Assembly (NCBI GenBank): GCA_025618425.1
Contig: CM046847.1
Location: 17,982,557 to 18,046,556, forward strand
Length of the DNA: 64,000 bases
DNA from: Heliocidaris tuberculata
Lineage: Eukaryota > Echinodermata > Echinoidea > Camarodonta > Echinometridae
Direction of reading: 5' to 3'
Shown here in pieces: positions 46,672-59,231 of the stretch (its first letter is position 1; every line of letters starts with the position of its first letter). Position numbers and translations under genes: made by a program. The notes beneath the pieces are model-generated. The model searched no databases. It had not been told where the DNA came from and was given only the letters and a program-made list of their open reading frames with translations.

Positions 46672-46868
46672 ATTATTACTGACAGCAGTTTACTACAGTC
46701 TAACCTGCTTTTAATTTATAGCGACCACCTGTAAAGAAAGACCACCCGTCTATAGTTTCTGTTTCGTTTGAAACATTGTTTCTCAGTGAAACATGTTATA
46801 GGAAACCCCTCTATAAAGACCACCTGCTTACAAAGACCACTTTTTCCGTCTCCCTTGAGTAATCTTAC

Positions 46869-47010
46869 AGGGGAGCATTTCATCAAGCGTTTTGTCAGTG
46901 ATTTTTATCCGACAACTGTTATAAGCTACTGAAATCCTTGCATCTGATTGGCTGAGAGCAAATTTGTCGGATAAAATATCTGACAAGTCCTTTCATGAAA
47001 TGCCCCCCTG
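46869..47010. mobile_element. Short MITE, family H copy 3 (complete)
   Basis: Ends AGGGGAGCATTTCATCA and TTTCATGAAATGCCCCCCT are inverted repeats. The body has ctgttataagctactgaaat. It lies 12 bp before the family A copy. Confidence 0.8.
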
Positions 47011-47034
47011 GTTTGATTGTCGCCCTGTTCAGAC

Positions 47035-50000
47035 TAGGGGTGGGAGTTTCGGGTATTTTTTCAATTCGGGAACCCGACTATTTTTCAGGCGGGTTCCCGG
47101 TTACCCGAAAATGATATAACACGAATTACAAGCCAATATTTACCCCTAAGAAGCTACAAACACTGTGGGAAAACTCCTTTGTGTTTGGCAACTGAAATAA
47201 ACCATTCGAGGAAAAAACAAAACAAAAACAAAAACAACAACAACAACAACAAAACAGGCGGAGGAAATCGCGTGGGCGCAAGACAGGATAGGCATAAGCC
47301 GCCTAAATCTTATCTGTAGAAATTGTCTACCGTCTAATCATGCCAGCGCGCCAGCGCCTTAGGTAGTCACGCGCGGTCAAGAGTCCCTCGCACATGTTTA
47401 TCCAAAATACATGAATGTACATGTACTTATAAAAAAGGAAGGGGAATACAAAGAAATCTTATGAAGAAAAACTCGTTTGAGACGATGATCATGATGATTC
47501 TTAATAATTTTGTACGGGCAGCTCTTGGGAATTTTGACATCGTGATTGTAGAGATCGAGTCACTTACTCACTTTGTACACAAACTTCACTGTTCACACGG
47601 AGTATTGATTTGCCTGGCGAAAATGGCGAGCTTTCTGTAGTATCTACACTCCTCATACTCTAATTATACACATTGCGAGTCCTCACGCACGCGGTCATCG
47701 TCTCACCGACAGTTTCATTCTCATTTTGTGATCAACCCGCCAATTATTGAAATTCACACACACGTACCACTACTAGTACACATAAAATCATCAATACATG
47801 CCGGGTCCTCTCTCTTCGCCAGTAGCACCATTGATATCATCATCGATCATCATAATCATCAAAGACATCAGATCATCACTGGCGGCCAGGATTTTCAAGA
47901 GGGGGGGCCAAGGCGAGGGAGCGAAGCGACCGAGCGGGGGAGGGTGTGGGAGGGGGTATCCCCTCCCACGGTAGGAAATTTTTTAAAACCAGGTCATGAA
48001 AATGGCATTTTCTGCACCCTAAAATTCTATTCTGGTGTAACCTACTTGAGAAGTGACAGATGAAATAGGATTTTTTTTTTCTCTACTCCGCTGGAATGAA
48101 TTGTAGTGGAAGGATTACCACTCCTTGGGGCTCCAGAATTCCAAGCAATACGCAAAATTACATGTAGTTGGTGTGTATAAATAGCTGTACCAGTGTACAT
48201 ACGAAATGTTGAAACCCGTGTTTTCGGATAGGAAAATATACAGACTAACAACCAAAAACCCACACACAGACACACTGACTATTGACTAACATATGACTAA
48301 GAGGACGCCCTTTCTCATGGAGTGGAATTTATATCTCATCTCAAGCGGTAGTCTCATTTGAAAACACATGCAACATCTTTATTAGGTGTATGTAAAAGAC
48401 TTTAGCAATTTATTTAGCTGCCTTGTTTAGCTCTTTATCTCATTTTCTCGGTTAGAGGTTGTTCATTAGTTGCCTAATTCGTATATACTACACGAATCCA
48501 GCTACGTACTCCTTCATTTAAGTACTGAGGAATTATATAGTTTGATTAATTTTTGTAACCAAAATGAACATCAATGTGAGTATTTAGCACGGAAAAATAT
48601 TAGAATTACATCGTGTAAAGAGTATAGAGATCACAATTTGTAATAAAAACATATGGAAATAATGTAATTACACATAGAGAACGGGCTAAACAAAGTCTTC
48701 ATACAACCAAGTCAAGCGCACATGATTTGCCACATGTGAAGGCCGTTTTTGTCATTCAATTTAGTGATAATAGATTTGACTCAAAACTGTAAACATCAAA
48801 GCAGAAAGCATCTCGTCCGATGACTTACTAGTATATAAAATACGACTTGAACAAAGAATGAAATTGTATCTTTTTTGAATATTCCTCTATAAAATCGAAC
48901 TCTACCTTGAAAAACAGTGTTTTGCTTCTCCTCGGATGAAGACCATAAAAATGATATAACGGTGACATTGTTTTCGTATAAAAGCAATGTTGGCTACCAC
49001 AATGATAACTCTTAAACAAACTCAAGATTTACAAAACGAAGAAAATGGTTATTGCCTCCATCGGACATATACCCATTCACAAAGAGAGGTTTATATTCGG
49101 CAAGAATAACTGATACGCCTCTTCATCATTCTGAGTACAATTCTTTCAACTCTCGACAAACTAAAAGAAATATAAATGTTCTGTTACCAATCTACTTAGT
49201 CAGTGTTGTTACCAAAGTTTCGGGGTTATGATTTGGAAAGGAACAGTTTTTGCTGGAAATGAAAGCAGTGTTTATTTTGATTACTTTTTTGGTAATATTT
49301 CCATTTTATTTTTCCTTATTTCGATTGTAAGGTAGGGGTAGGGTAAGTCCTAGTAAGACCAGCATGTGAAAAGGAAATTAGTTTTGTTTTTTTGTTTTTT
49401 TGTTTTTTTTTTGCTCTCCGATCAACAGGGGGGGCCATGGCCCCCTTGTGCCCCCCCCCCCTGGCTACGCCAGTGATCATCATATCATTATCAAGATAAT
49501 AACATCATCAAAACAATTATCTTCATCAGACATCAAATATCATCATTCATCAAAAAAAATCATCAAGCCAACATTTTCTTCTCTGTCCGACATCAACTTC
49601 ATCCTTTAACACACACATGCGGTTCCCTTTTGAAATTCGATCTGTTTATACAAAGCGCCTTTCCGCCCAATGCCGCCGCGGTATATGAAAAGAAAAAAGA
49701 AAAAAAAAAGGCGCATACCTTCATTGGCTGGCTGGCATATGACTTGTCATGACTTGTTATTAACGGACCGCTCATGAAATGACGTCACAAGCCCAATTTT
49801 ATGAATGAAAATGTTAATCGCGCGCACTGTAGACATCCTTTGCTTCTCACAGCCTTGCTTTTCACTTTCGCATGAACAATGAAGGATATTATTTTGGATA
49901 TATCGTTCATGTACTCTTAATCTGATTTCAGTAATTGGTAACTTCTTTGCTGAAGTTTCAGGATATTGTGACAGTGTCAGATCGTGATCGTCGATGTTAA

Positions 50001-50481
50001 AAATACCTGTTTAATAGTGTACGAGTTGTGAGATGCCACGTGCGAGTGTGGAGCAACTGTTGAATATGCATGAGTTTGTAAACTTTACGCCCGTTAATCG
50101 CTCATAGACTTATCGTTCACTGCAAAGAAGGGGGAAGGGCACTAAATGCAAATTATGTCATGGGTTCAATGAACCAATGAGCAGTCTCCGAATAGCGGCA
50201 GTGAGCTTTGCTCTCTGTGTATACGAATGTGTAAGGTTATGTTTCACAGTGAGTTGAACGAATCAAAAGCGCATCACTGCAATGGTGCGCTAGAGCGCTA
50301 CATGGATTTTTTTTACATGTAAATAGTAAATGGCTGTTCGACGTTCATCTACCGCCTTGTCGAGTACATACATAGGTGATAATTAAATACTCATTTTCGG
50401 GTATCGGTTATCTAATATTTTGACCCGGGTCCCGAGGCTCTCGGGCGGGACTCGGGTACCCGGTTTTTAGTCCCAGCCCTA
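47035..50481. mobile_element. hAT-like element, 3.4 kb, 8-bp target duplication
   Basis: GTTCAGAC is duplicated at 47027-47034 and 50482-50489. The ends TAGGGGTGGGAGTT and TAGGGCTGGGACT (right, inverted) match the hAT pattern. Subterminal regions carry inverted cgggt(a)cccgg words. No transposase frame is visible in the 1.85 kb that is not the nested insert, so it is either non-autonomous or eroded. Confidence 0.85.
47877..49475. mobile_element. Element nested in the hAT, CACTGGCG ends
   Basis: Begins CACTGGCGGCCAGGATTTT and ends CCTGGCTACGCCAGTG, with ATCAT on both sides (47872-47876 and 49476-49480). The duplication is read cautiously because the site is an ATC-rich tract. About 1.6 kb, no recognisable protein. 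Carries a G-rich left end with gcgagggagcgaagcgaccg. Confidence 0.7.
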
Positions 50482-51869
50482 GTTCAGACACAAAATGTTT
50501 ATACTGAAACTCGATAAAGAAACATATAAAATTTTCATTGTATCGCCTACAGACCATTCAGACACATATCTCGATCATTTAGAAAAAACATCGTGTAGAT
50601 GCGCAGTTTTCCACTGCGCATGCTGTTATGGTCGGCGCTAGCCCCCTCATCCGTGGAAATGAGAGGTAAGGTCACCTTTCGCGTGTGCTCACGTTAAGCC
50701 CTGCCCAGTTATACCGTTCTATGGTCGCCATACGTTCAGACACACAGGGAAAGGTTATTCATTATCGAGTTCTAGTTTGAAACAATGCTCTGACCCTAGT
50801 TTCGTTATACAACGTTTCGTTAGTCAGCGTTCAGACACATAAATCCATTGTATAGCTATACCCTTTTGGTATAGCTATACCGTTTTGGTATAAATTTTTT
50901 GTGTCTGAACACCCTGTGTATTTCATCTTTTTAAAATCATCAGAGTCATCTTGGCACTCTAATGGGACGTTTTTTTTGTGTTTTTAATAACAAGATAAGA
51001 AGTGGTTATAAGAAAATCTGGCTGTGACACTACATAGCCTTTGAGTAGTTGTACAGAACTTGCAGGATACATGTATGTAGGTCCATGGTCTTTTTAGGTG
51101 AAGGTGAATACATTTCCTGCTATTCTTCCTGTTGCTACCTGTTTTTGGTCCTGGTGAGGTGTTGTCCTGAACTAAATTCCAGCAGGCTTATGCAATGAAT
51201 CAACATTCATAATGATCTACTTTTGAGAACTTTGATCTAAAATTCACCTCTGTAGGCTGTACAGTATTAATCTAATTTCTTTCAAATATATTTGTGATAA
51301 TGTGATCTAAACTTTATAATACAAAGTTTATTAGAATTCCAAATTGTGATATGAAATGAGCTAGGATTTTGTAATGGAATTTTTAGTCACTAAAAATTAG
51401 GATGCATTCCAGAAATTCAAAAATTTGCATAGAGAAACTCAAGAGAATCTTTGTTACCCATAAAATATTGCCAGGTTTAGAGATGGGTTGTGCTTTTGTT
51501 ATTATAGTTATTCTCTGTCTCATGTAAAAAGAATTACAGAGCCTGATCAGTTAGTCACAGACAGATATTTGAAAATTTTTGAAAGTCTGAAGGCCTGTAG
51601 AAAATAAGTATTTAATTGAAGAGAGCTATTTTATGTTTCATTGTGAAGAGCATCACTGAAGGAGTTGAAATTTGATAAAATTTGGTTGTCTTGGTTGCCT
51701 ACTAGAATTATTATCCGTAAAATATCCAGTGTCAAAGATGGACAAAATGCTTACTCTTAACTGATCAGGCTCTACAATCAATAGAAGGGCCATTCTCGAT
51801 CATCACGTGTGTGACCAAAATCCTGCAAAATAGTTTATTTAAACCTAATTTTTCAGTATTTGTCATATA

Positions 51870-53221
51870 GTATGTTTGTATGTTTGTTTGTTTGTTTGTT
51901 TGTTTGTGTACAAGATAACTAGAGAACGGGTGAACGGATTTGCACCAAATTTTCAGGGATTGTTAGGATAGTGACAGGAAAGAATCGATTAGATTTTGGT
52001 GATGATTGGTTGATCCCTGCAAATTCTGTGTGACCTTCTCTATAGTATAGTATAATTATGTAAAGATCACCGTTTCGCACGTATACACCGCTGTTCAGAT
52101 TTAAGGAGCCGATACCGATATCCCAACAAAGCGCATCGATAGCTTAACACTGATAATGGCGTCAGCACCATTTTCAACGAAGAAGAAAAAAATGTTTTTA
52201 ACTACTGAATTATTAGTCTAGAATATCGTAAAAATTGCCCGAGTAGTCCGGTGATTCTAAAAGCAATCCTTATTTGATCTAGAGACCGGTAAGAAACTTC
52301 ACAGAAATGGATAGTATTGATAGGAACAGTAAGTTTAGATTTAATTTCTCTCGAGTTTCTCACTTGCAGCAGAAAATGCTGCGGTAGCTAATGCAGCTAG
52401 ACGCCGGATCGGACGGCCCAGCGCGTACATGGCAAACGGCCAAATTTCGGGCATCGGCTCAGATTAGCCGTGAAGTTTCATTACTGTTGCATTGTGATTG
52501 TTGATTTAGAACTCATCCTAGTTAATAATGTGGATTCTCTGGGTCTTTTACTACGGAATATCGAACATCATATTTATCAAATCTGTCTGGAAAAAAAACT
52601 AGGTAGGATTTTTTATTCACTCATTCCGCCCCTTTAAAAAGCAAAGGTAGATCTACTAGTAGTTCCTTTCCGTGTGCTCTAGATCGAACGTTGGACTAAA
52701 TGTTGGCCTAGATTTAATTTCAGACCTATATGAACATACTACCTCATAACACCTGTAAAATTACACTTCGAATGATGCCTACTGACTTTATTTCTCACGG
52801 CTAATCCCCCAAATTTCCCGTATCTAGCATACAAGTAGCAACACCAGCACCAACACCGAACGTGAAATGAAAATTTCTTAATCCCTAGGGTATAGTGTTA
52901 GTGAACGGAATTTTGTACATGAAATTAAACACCGGCTGCTGAGCTTGGTTCAGCAGACAACATCTGACAAAAATTAAACACAGGCAACCGGAACTACGTC
53001 AGAAAATCAGAGGTCAACACCTAACACCGACTGATTTTTTTCTCATTTCATAGTCGGTGTTAGATCATGATTTAGCGGCAAAATAAACACTAACCACAAA
53101 CATCAACACCGAGCATGAAATCACCCAATGTAGATTTCAGTTTTGACCCCATAGTATAGTATTGCAACTACTCTGTAGCACCGCCAAGGCGTGGGTCTGC
53201 CGCCTTTGACGGCCCCTCTAG
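51870..53221 (+). mobile_element. Helitron-like element 3
   Basis: Ends tctGCCGcctttgaCGGCcccctctag-style: a GCCG/CGGC hairpin (53199-53213) five bases before CTAG (53218-53221) and then T. Near the left side is (TGTT)n (51872-51907) followed by acaagataactagagaacgg. Inside is a stem TAACACCGACT/AGTCGGTGTTA at about 53025-53060. No protein. The left boundary is approximate. Confidence 0.5.
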
Positions 53222-54659
53222 TTTTAAATGAGAGTACATCATTTTCTTTCACAGGTCAAAATAAGGTCGGTCACATGTGTGACCTGGCACTGGAAAAGGG
53301 TCTTACTTATTTCCCTTGGAGTGCAAGTTTCCACTTTTCATTGCTCTGTGATGGGATTGCTCTGTTTAAAGCTCATGTACAGCATTGGTAGCAAAAAGGA
53401 AATTGAAAAGAAACATGTTAAATATAGTCTTATGTTGTTCTATTTGTATCAAAAGATGTCTGTAAGAGACATTTTGTATTTCATCTATGATTTCTGGTGA
53501 ATTTCAGTGTAAATATCTGTCAGGAATGCTTGATCACTGCCATTATGCTGGACCCTTCCACCCCGACGGCTCCCCGCACAGCAATCTTGGGGCTTCGCAT
53601 GGAGACAGTGTGTGTGCACTGTGTGTAGGTACTCATTATTGGTTTTACACGTGTGTGTACAGTGTATAGCACATGCTGCCGTTGTTGGGATTTTACTTGC
53701 CTGTCCCGGCACATAAATTAGTTTTTACCTCTTATTTGTTTAATATTAAACTTTAGGAGGCGAAATCTTCACAGTGTCTTAGTATTGCTAGTATCTTGCT
53801 ATTTATCAACAAAAATTGAAGAAATCTGACCAACAGTTTTTGAGGGCTTACCAAAACTTTACATGACCTTTAAATGTCTATTTTTAAATCTCTTTAAATG
53901 TCTCTTTAAAAACATTATGGTTGGCAAATGACTTATTCTTGTCAAAGAAAGGGAAATCTTTTTCATGTAAGAAACTGGTGATATAAAAAATCCAAAAAAA
54001 GTAATCTGATTTTCCGGCAATGAGGCAAATTGAGATGGTCACGTTTGTTTTACTTTCCAAAGAATGGCCCTGAAAGGCATTTTTTTGAGAGCTGGCTTGG
54101 TTACTCACTTGAGACATGATCAAGGGGCAAATCTTCGTGGATCGTGAAGGTTATTACCAGACCTGTGCGGAAAACAATGCAAACTTTAAAAAATAAAAAA
54201 AATAAAAAAAATAAAACTATTGAAAACTCCCTGATGAGTCATATCATCATGATTACAAAAATTTATTAATAATAGTGACTATTGATATGTGAAAATGAAA
54301 TGTCTTGGGATATGCATGAATTGGTTTTAAGAAAATGAAATGTCATGGGATACAATTAAATAGACTATTTGTAATGATGTATTGAGCTATAATTAGTAAT
54401 CACCATGAGAAATTGAATCTGAAACATCCTTGTAATCCATATTTATAGGCTTACATGTTCAGGAATTATTTTAGCTAGTTTCATGAAATATTATAGTGCA
54501 AATAAAAAAAATTATCTTGAATTCTACAGCCTGAGTCATCTTACCTTGATGTTAGTTTAGATTTGAATAAGAGATGTTGCTGTAGAATTGAAATTGAGAA
54601 TAAATTGATTTGTTGTACTGACAATCAGTTTTACACCAGTATTCAGTTTTCTCTATTAA

Positions 54660-55204
54660 AGGGAAAGTCCACCCTGATATTGAGTTGGTTTTAAAAGAAG
54701 CAGAAAAATTAAAGAAACAGATCAATGAAAGTTTGAGCAAAATCCACCAAGAAATAAAGAAAGTTATGAATTTTTGAAGTTGTCATCAATCGATTACAAA
54801 TTGGCAACTCTGTGACGTATCTTGCGAGCTCCACTCCCATTTGGTCTGTACATAAAAATTCATAGATTTTCATTTTCTTTGTTTTTGATATGATGAAGGA
54901 ATAGATTTGTATCATGCAAGTTTTGTTTAAAAGCATAAGTGAAATGATTATATCTAGGGTGCATGTATGATCAAATATTTTCTTGAGAGAAAATGGAAAT
55001 TTATAATATTTCCAATACAGGGTAAATGGGAGAGGAGATAGCAAGGCACGTCATGGAGTTGTCAATTTCTGTTTAAGTGATTAAAACTTTAAAAATTCAT
55101 AGCTTTTTTATTTCACTTCGGATTTTGCTCAAACTTTCATTGATCTTTTTGTTTAATTTTTCTGCTTCTTTTAAGACCAAGTTAATATCAGGTGGACTTT
55201 CCCT
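54660..55204 (+). mobile_element. TTAA-flanked MITE, family K
   Basis: TTAA at 54656-54659 and 55205-55208; ends AGGGAAAGTCCACCCTGATA and the inverse of TATCAGGTGGACTTTCCCT. 545 bp. The 111-codon minus frame (54709-55044) is internal to it and is not a gene. Confidence 0.85.
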
Positions 55205-56662
55205 TTAACTGAATACAGATATCCCAATCTTTTTTTAAATGGCCTTGTCAGTTCCTAAACTTCCTATAGATATTTTGTCTGTCTCTGAAATAAATGTATT
55301 ACTGGCAATACTAAATGAATGTAGATACTTTTATAAGTACTTTAAAAATCTATATCTTACAGTATATTTTGTAATGGAATGGTTCCCCCCCCCCCTTGAA
55401 AATATTTTGTTTTTATGAGAAAATGTTAATAACATTAAAATGTTATTGAGAAATTGTGAATAACATTAAATGATAAAATGTGAATAACATTAAGTGAGAA
55501 AATGTGAATAACATTAATGTAAGGGGGGGGGGGGGGGGTTATGTCCATGGAGTTGCCATGCTCAGGAAAACTTTGTTCTACAAGACAATTATCACAAAGT
55601 GTGGGATTTTTTTGTATTGTGGATCTATTGTGGATCTATTGTTTCACAAACACAGCTCAGACAATCTCTTTGCCCTCTTGAACTCAATGGGAATTGTCTT
55701 CCTCAGTAATTCTGCTCTCATCGATGGGAAAATGGAGGAGGGCAAAAGAAAGACAGAAAGAAAGACACATATGTTATCACCATCTCCAATAGTTTCCTTA
55801 GGTTTGGCATGGGGAAGTTAGAAAAGTGAAAGTACTTTGTCTCTGATTCAAACCTGAAAGAGTATAGACATGCAGAAATGACAGTTTCTTTCCAGTTCCA
55901 GTTCCTGAAATTAAATGAAAATGTCCTCCCCTTGCTTTCTGTAAAAAGGAGTCACACAAAGCTTCTTTAGCATTGTCTTTCTGCACGAATTCTGAGTGAA
56001 TTTGAGAATGAACTTCTCTTGAAGTTATTTGACCTTCGGCTGAGCACTGTAGTTGCACTCTCACTTTCTTAGGATTCTAAAGGCTGAATGACATGTATGC
56101 CTTAATACATTGTCTGCTTTGTGAACAGTGCAGGATTGTCAATTTTTTGAAAATCATGAAATGATGTACAGATGGAAACATGAAAAGAAACCAGAATTGA
56201 GAAAAATGAATCAAGCACCAAATTAGACTGTTTTTGGTCTCTTGTCAGGCATTGTAATGAAAGTTTCTTTGAGTTTTCTAAGAATATGTTCAATGCAAAT
56301 CATGTGAATAGGACTGTTTATGACTGGTTTCAGAGACTGATTGCTTTTCAGCAAGGTTTGCTAGTATCTTTCATGGTAAATGTCTGCTGGAAAATTGTTG
56401 TTTGTGTTTATTTGATGGGTAATCATATTTTTCTACAATACATATCATTTGTCTTTGAGCCCTTCAAAACCTTACCTCTAGCATGGTGAGATGTGATGTG
56501 CAAGTAAGTCCATGTTTTCGAAAATTGAGATGCAGTGATATTTAGGGAGGAGGAAAAAACTAATTTCACTCATCAGAACCAGACCACAATCTAGACCTCC
56601 TGTCTTTCAAAGTAGTCTGCAGGCAGAGACTCTATTTGATAAACCTGTGTAAATTTGATTAA
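55205..56662. other. Intron sequence with AATAACATTAA repeats
   Basis: Between 55424 and 55520 the word GTGAATAACATTAA-type recurs four times beside C and G runs. Frames at 55504-56293 are unsupported. Confidence 0.4.
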
Positions 56663-57240
56663 AGGGAAATCCAACCTTGATAGCAAGTTGCTCTGAAAGA
56701 AAAGAGGAAAAATCAGAGAAGCAGATTGGTGAAAGTTTGAACGAAATCGGACAAGCAATAAGAAAGTTATGAATTTTTGAAAGTTGTAATCACTATGCAT
56801 ATGGGAATTTCAAATTGGCGGAATAGTGATGTGATGTAACTGTGGACAACTCCCCCATTCGCTCTTACACACAAAATGACTAAAATGTCACTTTTTTTCA
56901 AAATGCATTATTCAGTAGGATCTTTTCGTTTATGAGGACCTAAAACAATATGCTATCTCAAATATATTTTGAGTACTGCCCCGAAGGTAAAAGCGCCTCG
57001 AAGAAAACCGCAAATTAATGATATTTTTGTGTACGACAATTGGGAGAGTTGTCCACAAAAATGTCACAACTGACTCACCAAATTGCCAATTTGAGATTTG
57101 CATAGATGTAGTGATCTCATTTTTCAAACATCCATAACTTTCTTAGTCCTTGTTCGATTTCTTTCAAACTTTCACCATCCTGTTTTTCATATTTTTCTGC
57201 TTTCACACAAATCATCTTATTACCAAGGTTGGATTGCCCT
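56663..57240 (-). mobile_element. TTAA-flanked MITE, family B copy 2
   Basis: TTAA at 56659-56662 and 57241-57244; ends AGGGAAATCCAACCTTGA and the inverse of CCAAGGTTGGATTGCCCT. 578 bp, inverted relative to copy 1 at 1599. Confidence 0.85.
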
Positions 57241-57261
57241 TTAATTAATTTCATTTATATG

Positions 57262-57620
57262 TAGAGGTATCCTAGTTGAGTGGTTTTAGCACATGAGTGG
57301 AGTTGTGAAGCTTGTGGGTTCGATCCCGGCACTGCACATGTGTCCTTAAGCAAGGCATTTTATCTACATTGCTTCTCTCCATCCAGGTGTTAACTGGGTA
57401 TTTGGTTGGATGCGAGAGTTATTGTGGCTTGATCAGCGCTGTGAGCATCTGCAAAAAGGCACCTGACTGGAATGCTCCTGAGGAAGTAGAGAAGGTGCAT
57501 ATATTGTGTGTGGGCAAGCCATGAATCTGATGACCAGGCCGGCAATATTATGTGTGTAGAATGTCTGTAAAGAGACATCGTAGATGTATCAAGGGCTATA
57601 TAAATCCAGAATATTATTAC
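57262..57620 (+). mobile_element. tRNA-derived SINE
   Basis: A-box-like TAGTTGAGTGGTTTTAGC near 57273 and B box GGGTTCGATCC (57316-57326). Then a body with TCCTTAAGCAAGGCATTTTA and gcttctctccatccaggtg, ending ctatataaatccagaatatt. The order head, core, AT-rich tail is that of a SINE. The frames at 57312-57524 and 57390-57578 are internal. Confidence 0.75.
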
Positions 57621-58300
57621 TGTTTATTTCTGTTTCCAGGCATGAAATGAACAATAAAGGTCTTGAGTCTAGCCTAGCTTTGTCAGTCTCTGGCTGTGTA
57701 CAGGGTGCAGTCTATGGTCTTACATTTCAGACCCTGCAATACACGTTACGACTGACAAGATGTTGTTCCTGCAAACTTCTTTCAGAGAGGCTTCTGTTTT
57801 ACACATTTTGGATGTTGTTCAAAGACAACATCCTCGATTGCTATGGCATTTTATTCAGCATCTTCCTCTCTGACTACTCTATTCCTCCACCTGTTGATGG
57901 GCTTGGGGTCACGACCTGTCTATGACCTTTGCCTGTCTGGTGCCTGGGTCTTGGATAAACACAATTAAGGGATTCCCAATCCTGTTTTATGAGGGGGAAA
58001 TGAGTCCTCATATTTCAAAGACACTCAACTTTCACAACCAAAACAAGGATCCTCTGTGAGATTTTAGAATGACTTATGATTGGAAAAATAGGGATTTGAC
58101 CTACCAGCTTCTCTACATGTGGTGCAGTATAATCATTTATGGGCATACTTGTATATCATTTTTGTGCATTATTTTTCTCATGGTAACAAATCATTTTATT
58201 AATTTGCTCTTTGATATATTTCCTAGGAAAACATTTCCTGAAAGTGGTTGATATGTAAATAACGATCTGCAGCAGAGCTGATCCACACCAATTTTTTTGC

Positions 58301-58323
58301 GGGGGGGGGGGGGGGGGGGGGGG
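58301..58323 (+). repeat. Uninterrupted run of 23 G
   Basis: The longest of many G or C runs of ten or more in the window. It could form a G-quadruplex, and its length is error-prone in sequencing. Confidence 0.9.
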
Positions 58324-58709
58324 TCTGTAATGATATTTTGGAGTCTGTGTGCATGTTAAAATTTAGAAATTTTGGGGATTCAGAGTTAAAATTTGGGGGC
58401 CTATGTTGAAACTCAGAATACCCATTTATTGGTGTATCATCATGTTGCCTTTTCGAGAATATGATCACAAAGACTTTCATTTACAAGAAATCAACTCAAG
58501 GGCAATTTAATACCCTGTTCATATACATTATGTATAATGCACTTGGTTGATTTTTAAGAAAGTCTCTGGGATCTTGTATGGTTTGGAATGTACTTAACTG
58601 CACTTTGTTATTTTCATACATCGTAAGCAACATTTGGTATCAAGTGTGTATCATGCTCCACAGACATACATGTATTGAATATTTTGATCTTTGATTCATT
58701 TGACATTAA

Positions 58710-58948
58710 AGGCGGTCAGTCGGCGGTGCCTGTGTGGTTCTATGCAGTCCAGGCGAAGGCGAGTTCAGAGATTTCCGTATTCGTACACATCAACTTACGT
58801 ACACATCACAGCCGATTTTTGCCGAGGAGAAGGACATTTTGCTGATCCTCATTACTTTCAACTAGACCTAGTTTCGTATGCGTGAGAACTATTTTGCAGC
58901 ATCAGCAAACACAGATTTTTCTCCATTGGAAACGCCGTCTGACCGCCT
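58710..58948. mobile_element. TTAA-flanked MITE, GGCGGTCAG ends
   Basis: TTAA at 58706-58709 and 58949-58952; ends AGGCGGTCAGTCGGCGGT and the inverse of AACGCCGTCTGACCGCCT. 239 bp. It lies 280 bp before ADAM exon 2. Confidence 0.85.
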
Positions 58949-59231
58949 TTAATACACATATTTTAACCTGGGAGATGAATTTAAATTGCTCAATATTTTG
59001 TCAATAACTTTTACTTCATGGTATTGCATCATTAATTGTTTGGCACTTGCAACGGAAGAGAAGCATTTTATTATGATTTCTTTTCATCTAGAATAACGTA
59101 TTGAGTGAGATCTTTACATAGTCACGCCCTGTCATTCAGATTTTAGAATAAAGAAACAAAGGAAATATTCAGTCTCTTATAGATCCATTAGTTAACATAA
59201 TCTTTTTTCCGCATTCGTTTTTGTCTGGCAG

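Larger units (their letters stand above)
47023..50915. mobile_element. MITE family A copy 2, split by a hAT-like element
   Basis: The left end CCCTGTTCAGAC (47023-47034) is cut 12 bp in. The element resumes at 50482 with GTTCAGACACAAAATGTTTA and ends at gtgtctgaacaccc. The far part aligns with 615-1017 throughout, with small indels. Confidence 0.85.
22630..59231 (+). other. ADAM intron 1, about 36.6 kb
   Basis: Begins GTAAGAG and ends with tttttgtctggcag. Most identifiable content is transposon-derived; the individual elements are listed separately. The unlisted stretches (22630-23812, 25255-26887, 31250-33111, 33951-37817, 44127-45666, 45874-46404, 50916-51869, 53222-54659, 55205-56662 and 57621-58709) show only AT-rich unique-looking sequence, microsatellites and scattered G runs, with no exon-like segment that keeps a phase-1 frame. 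Confidence 0.65.
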
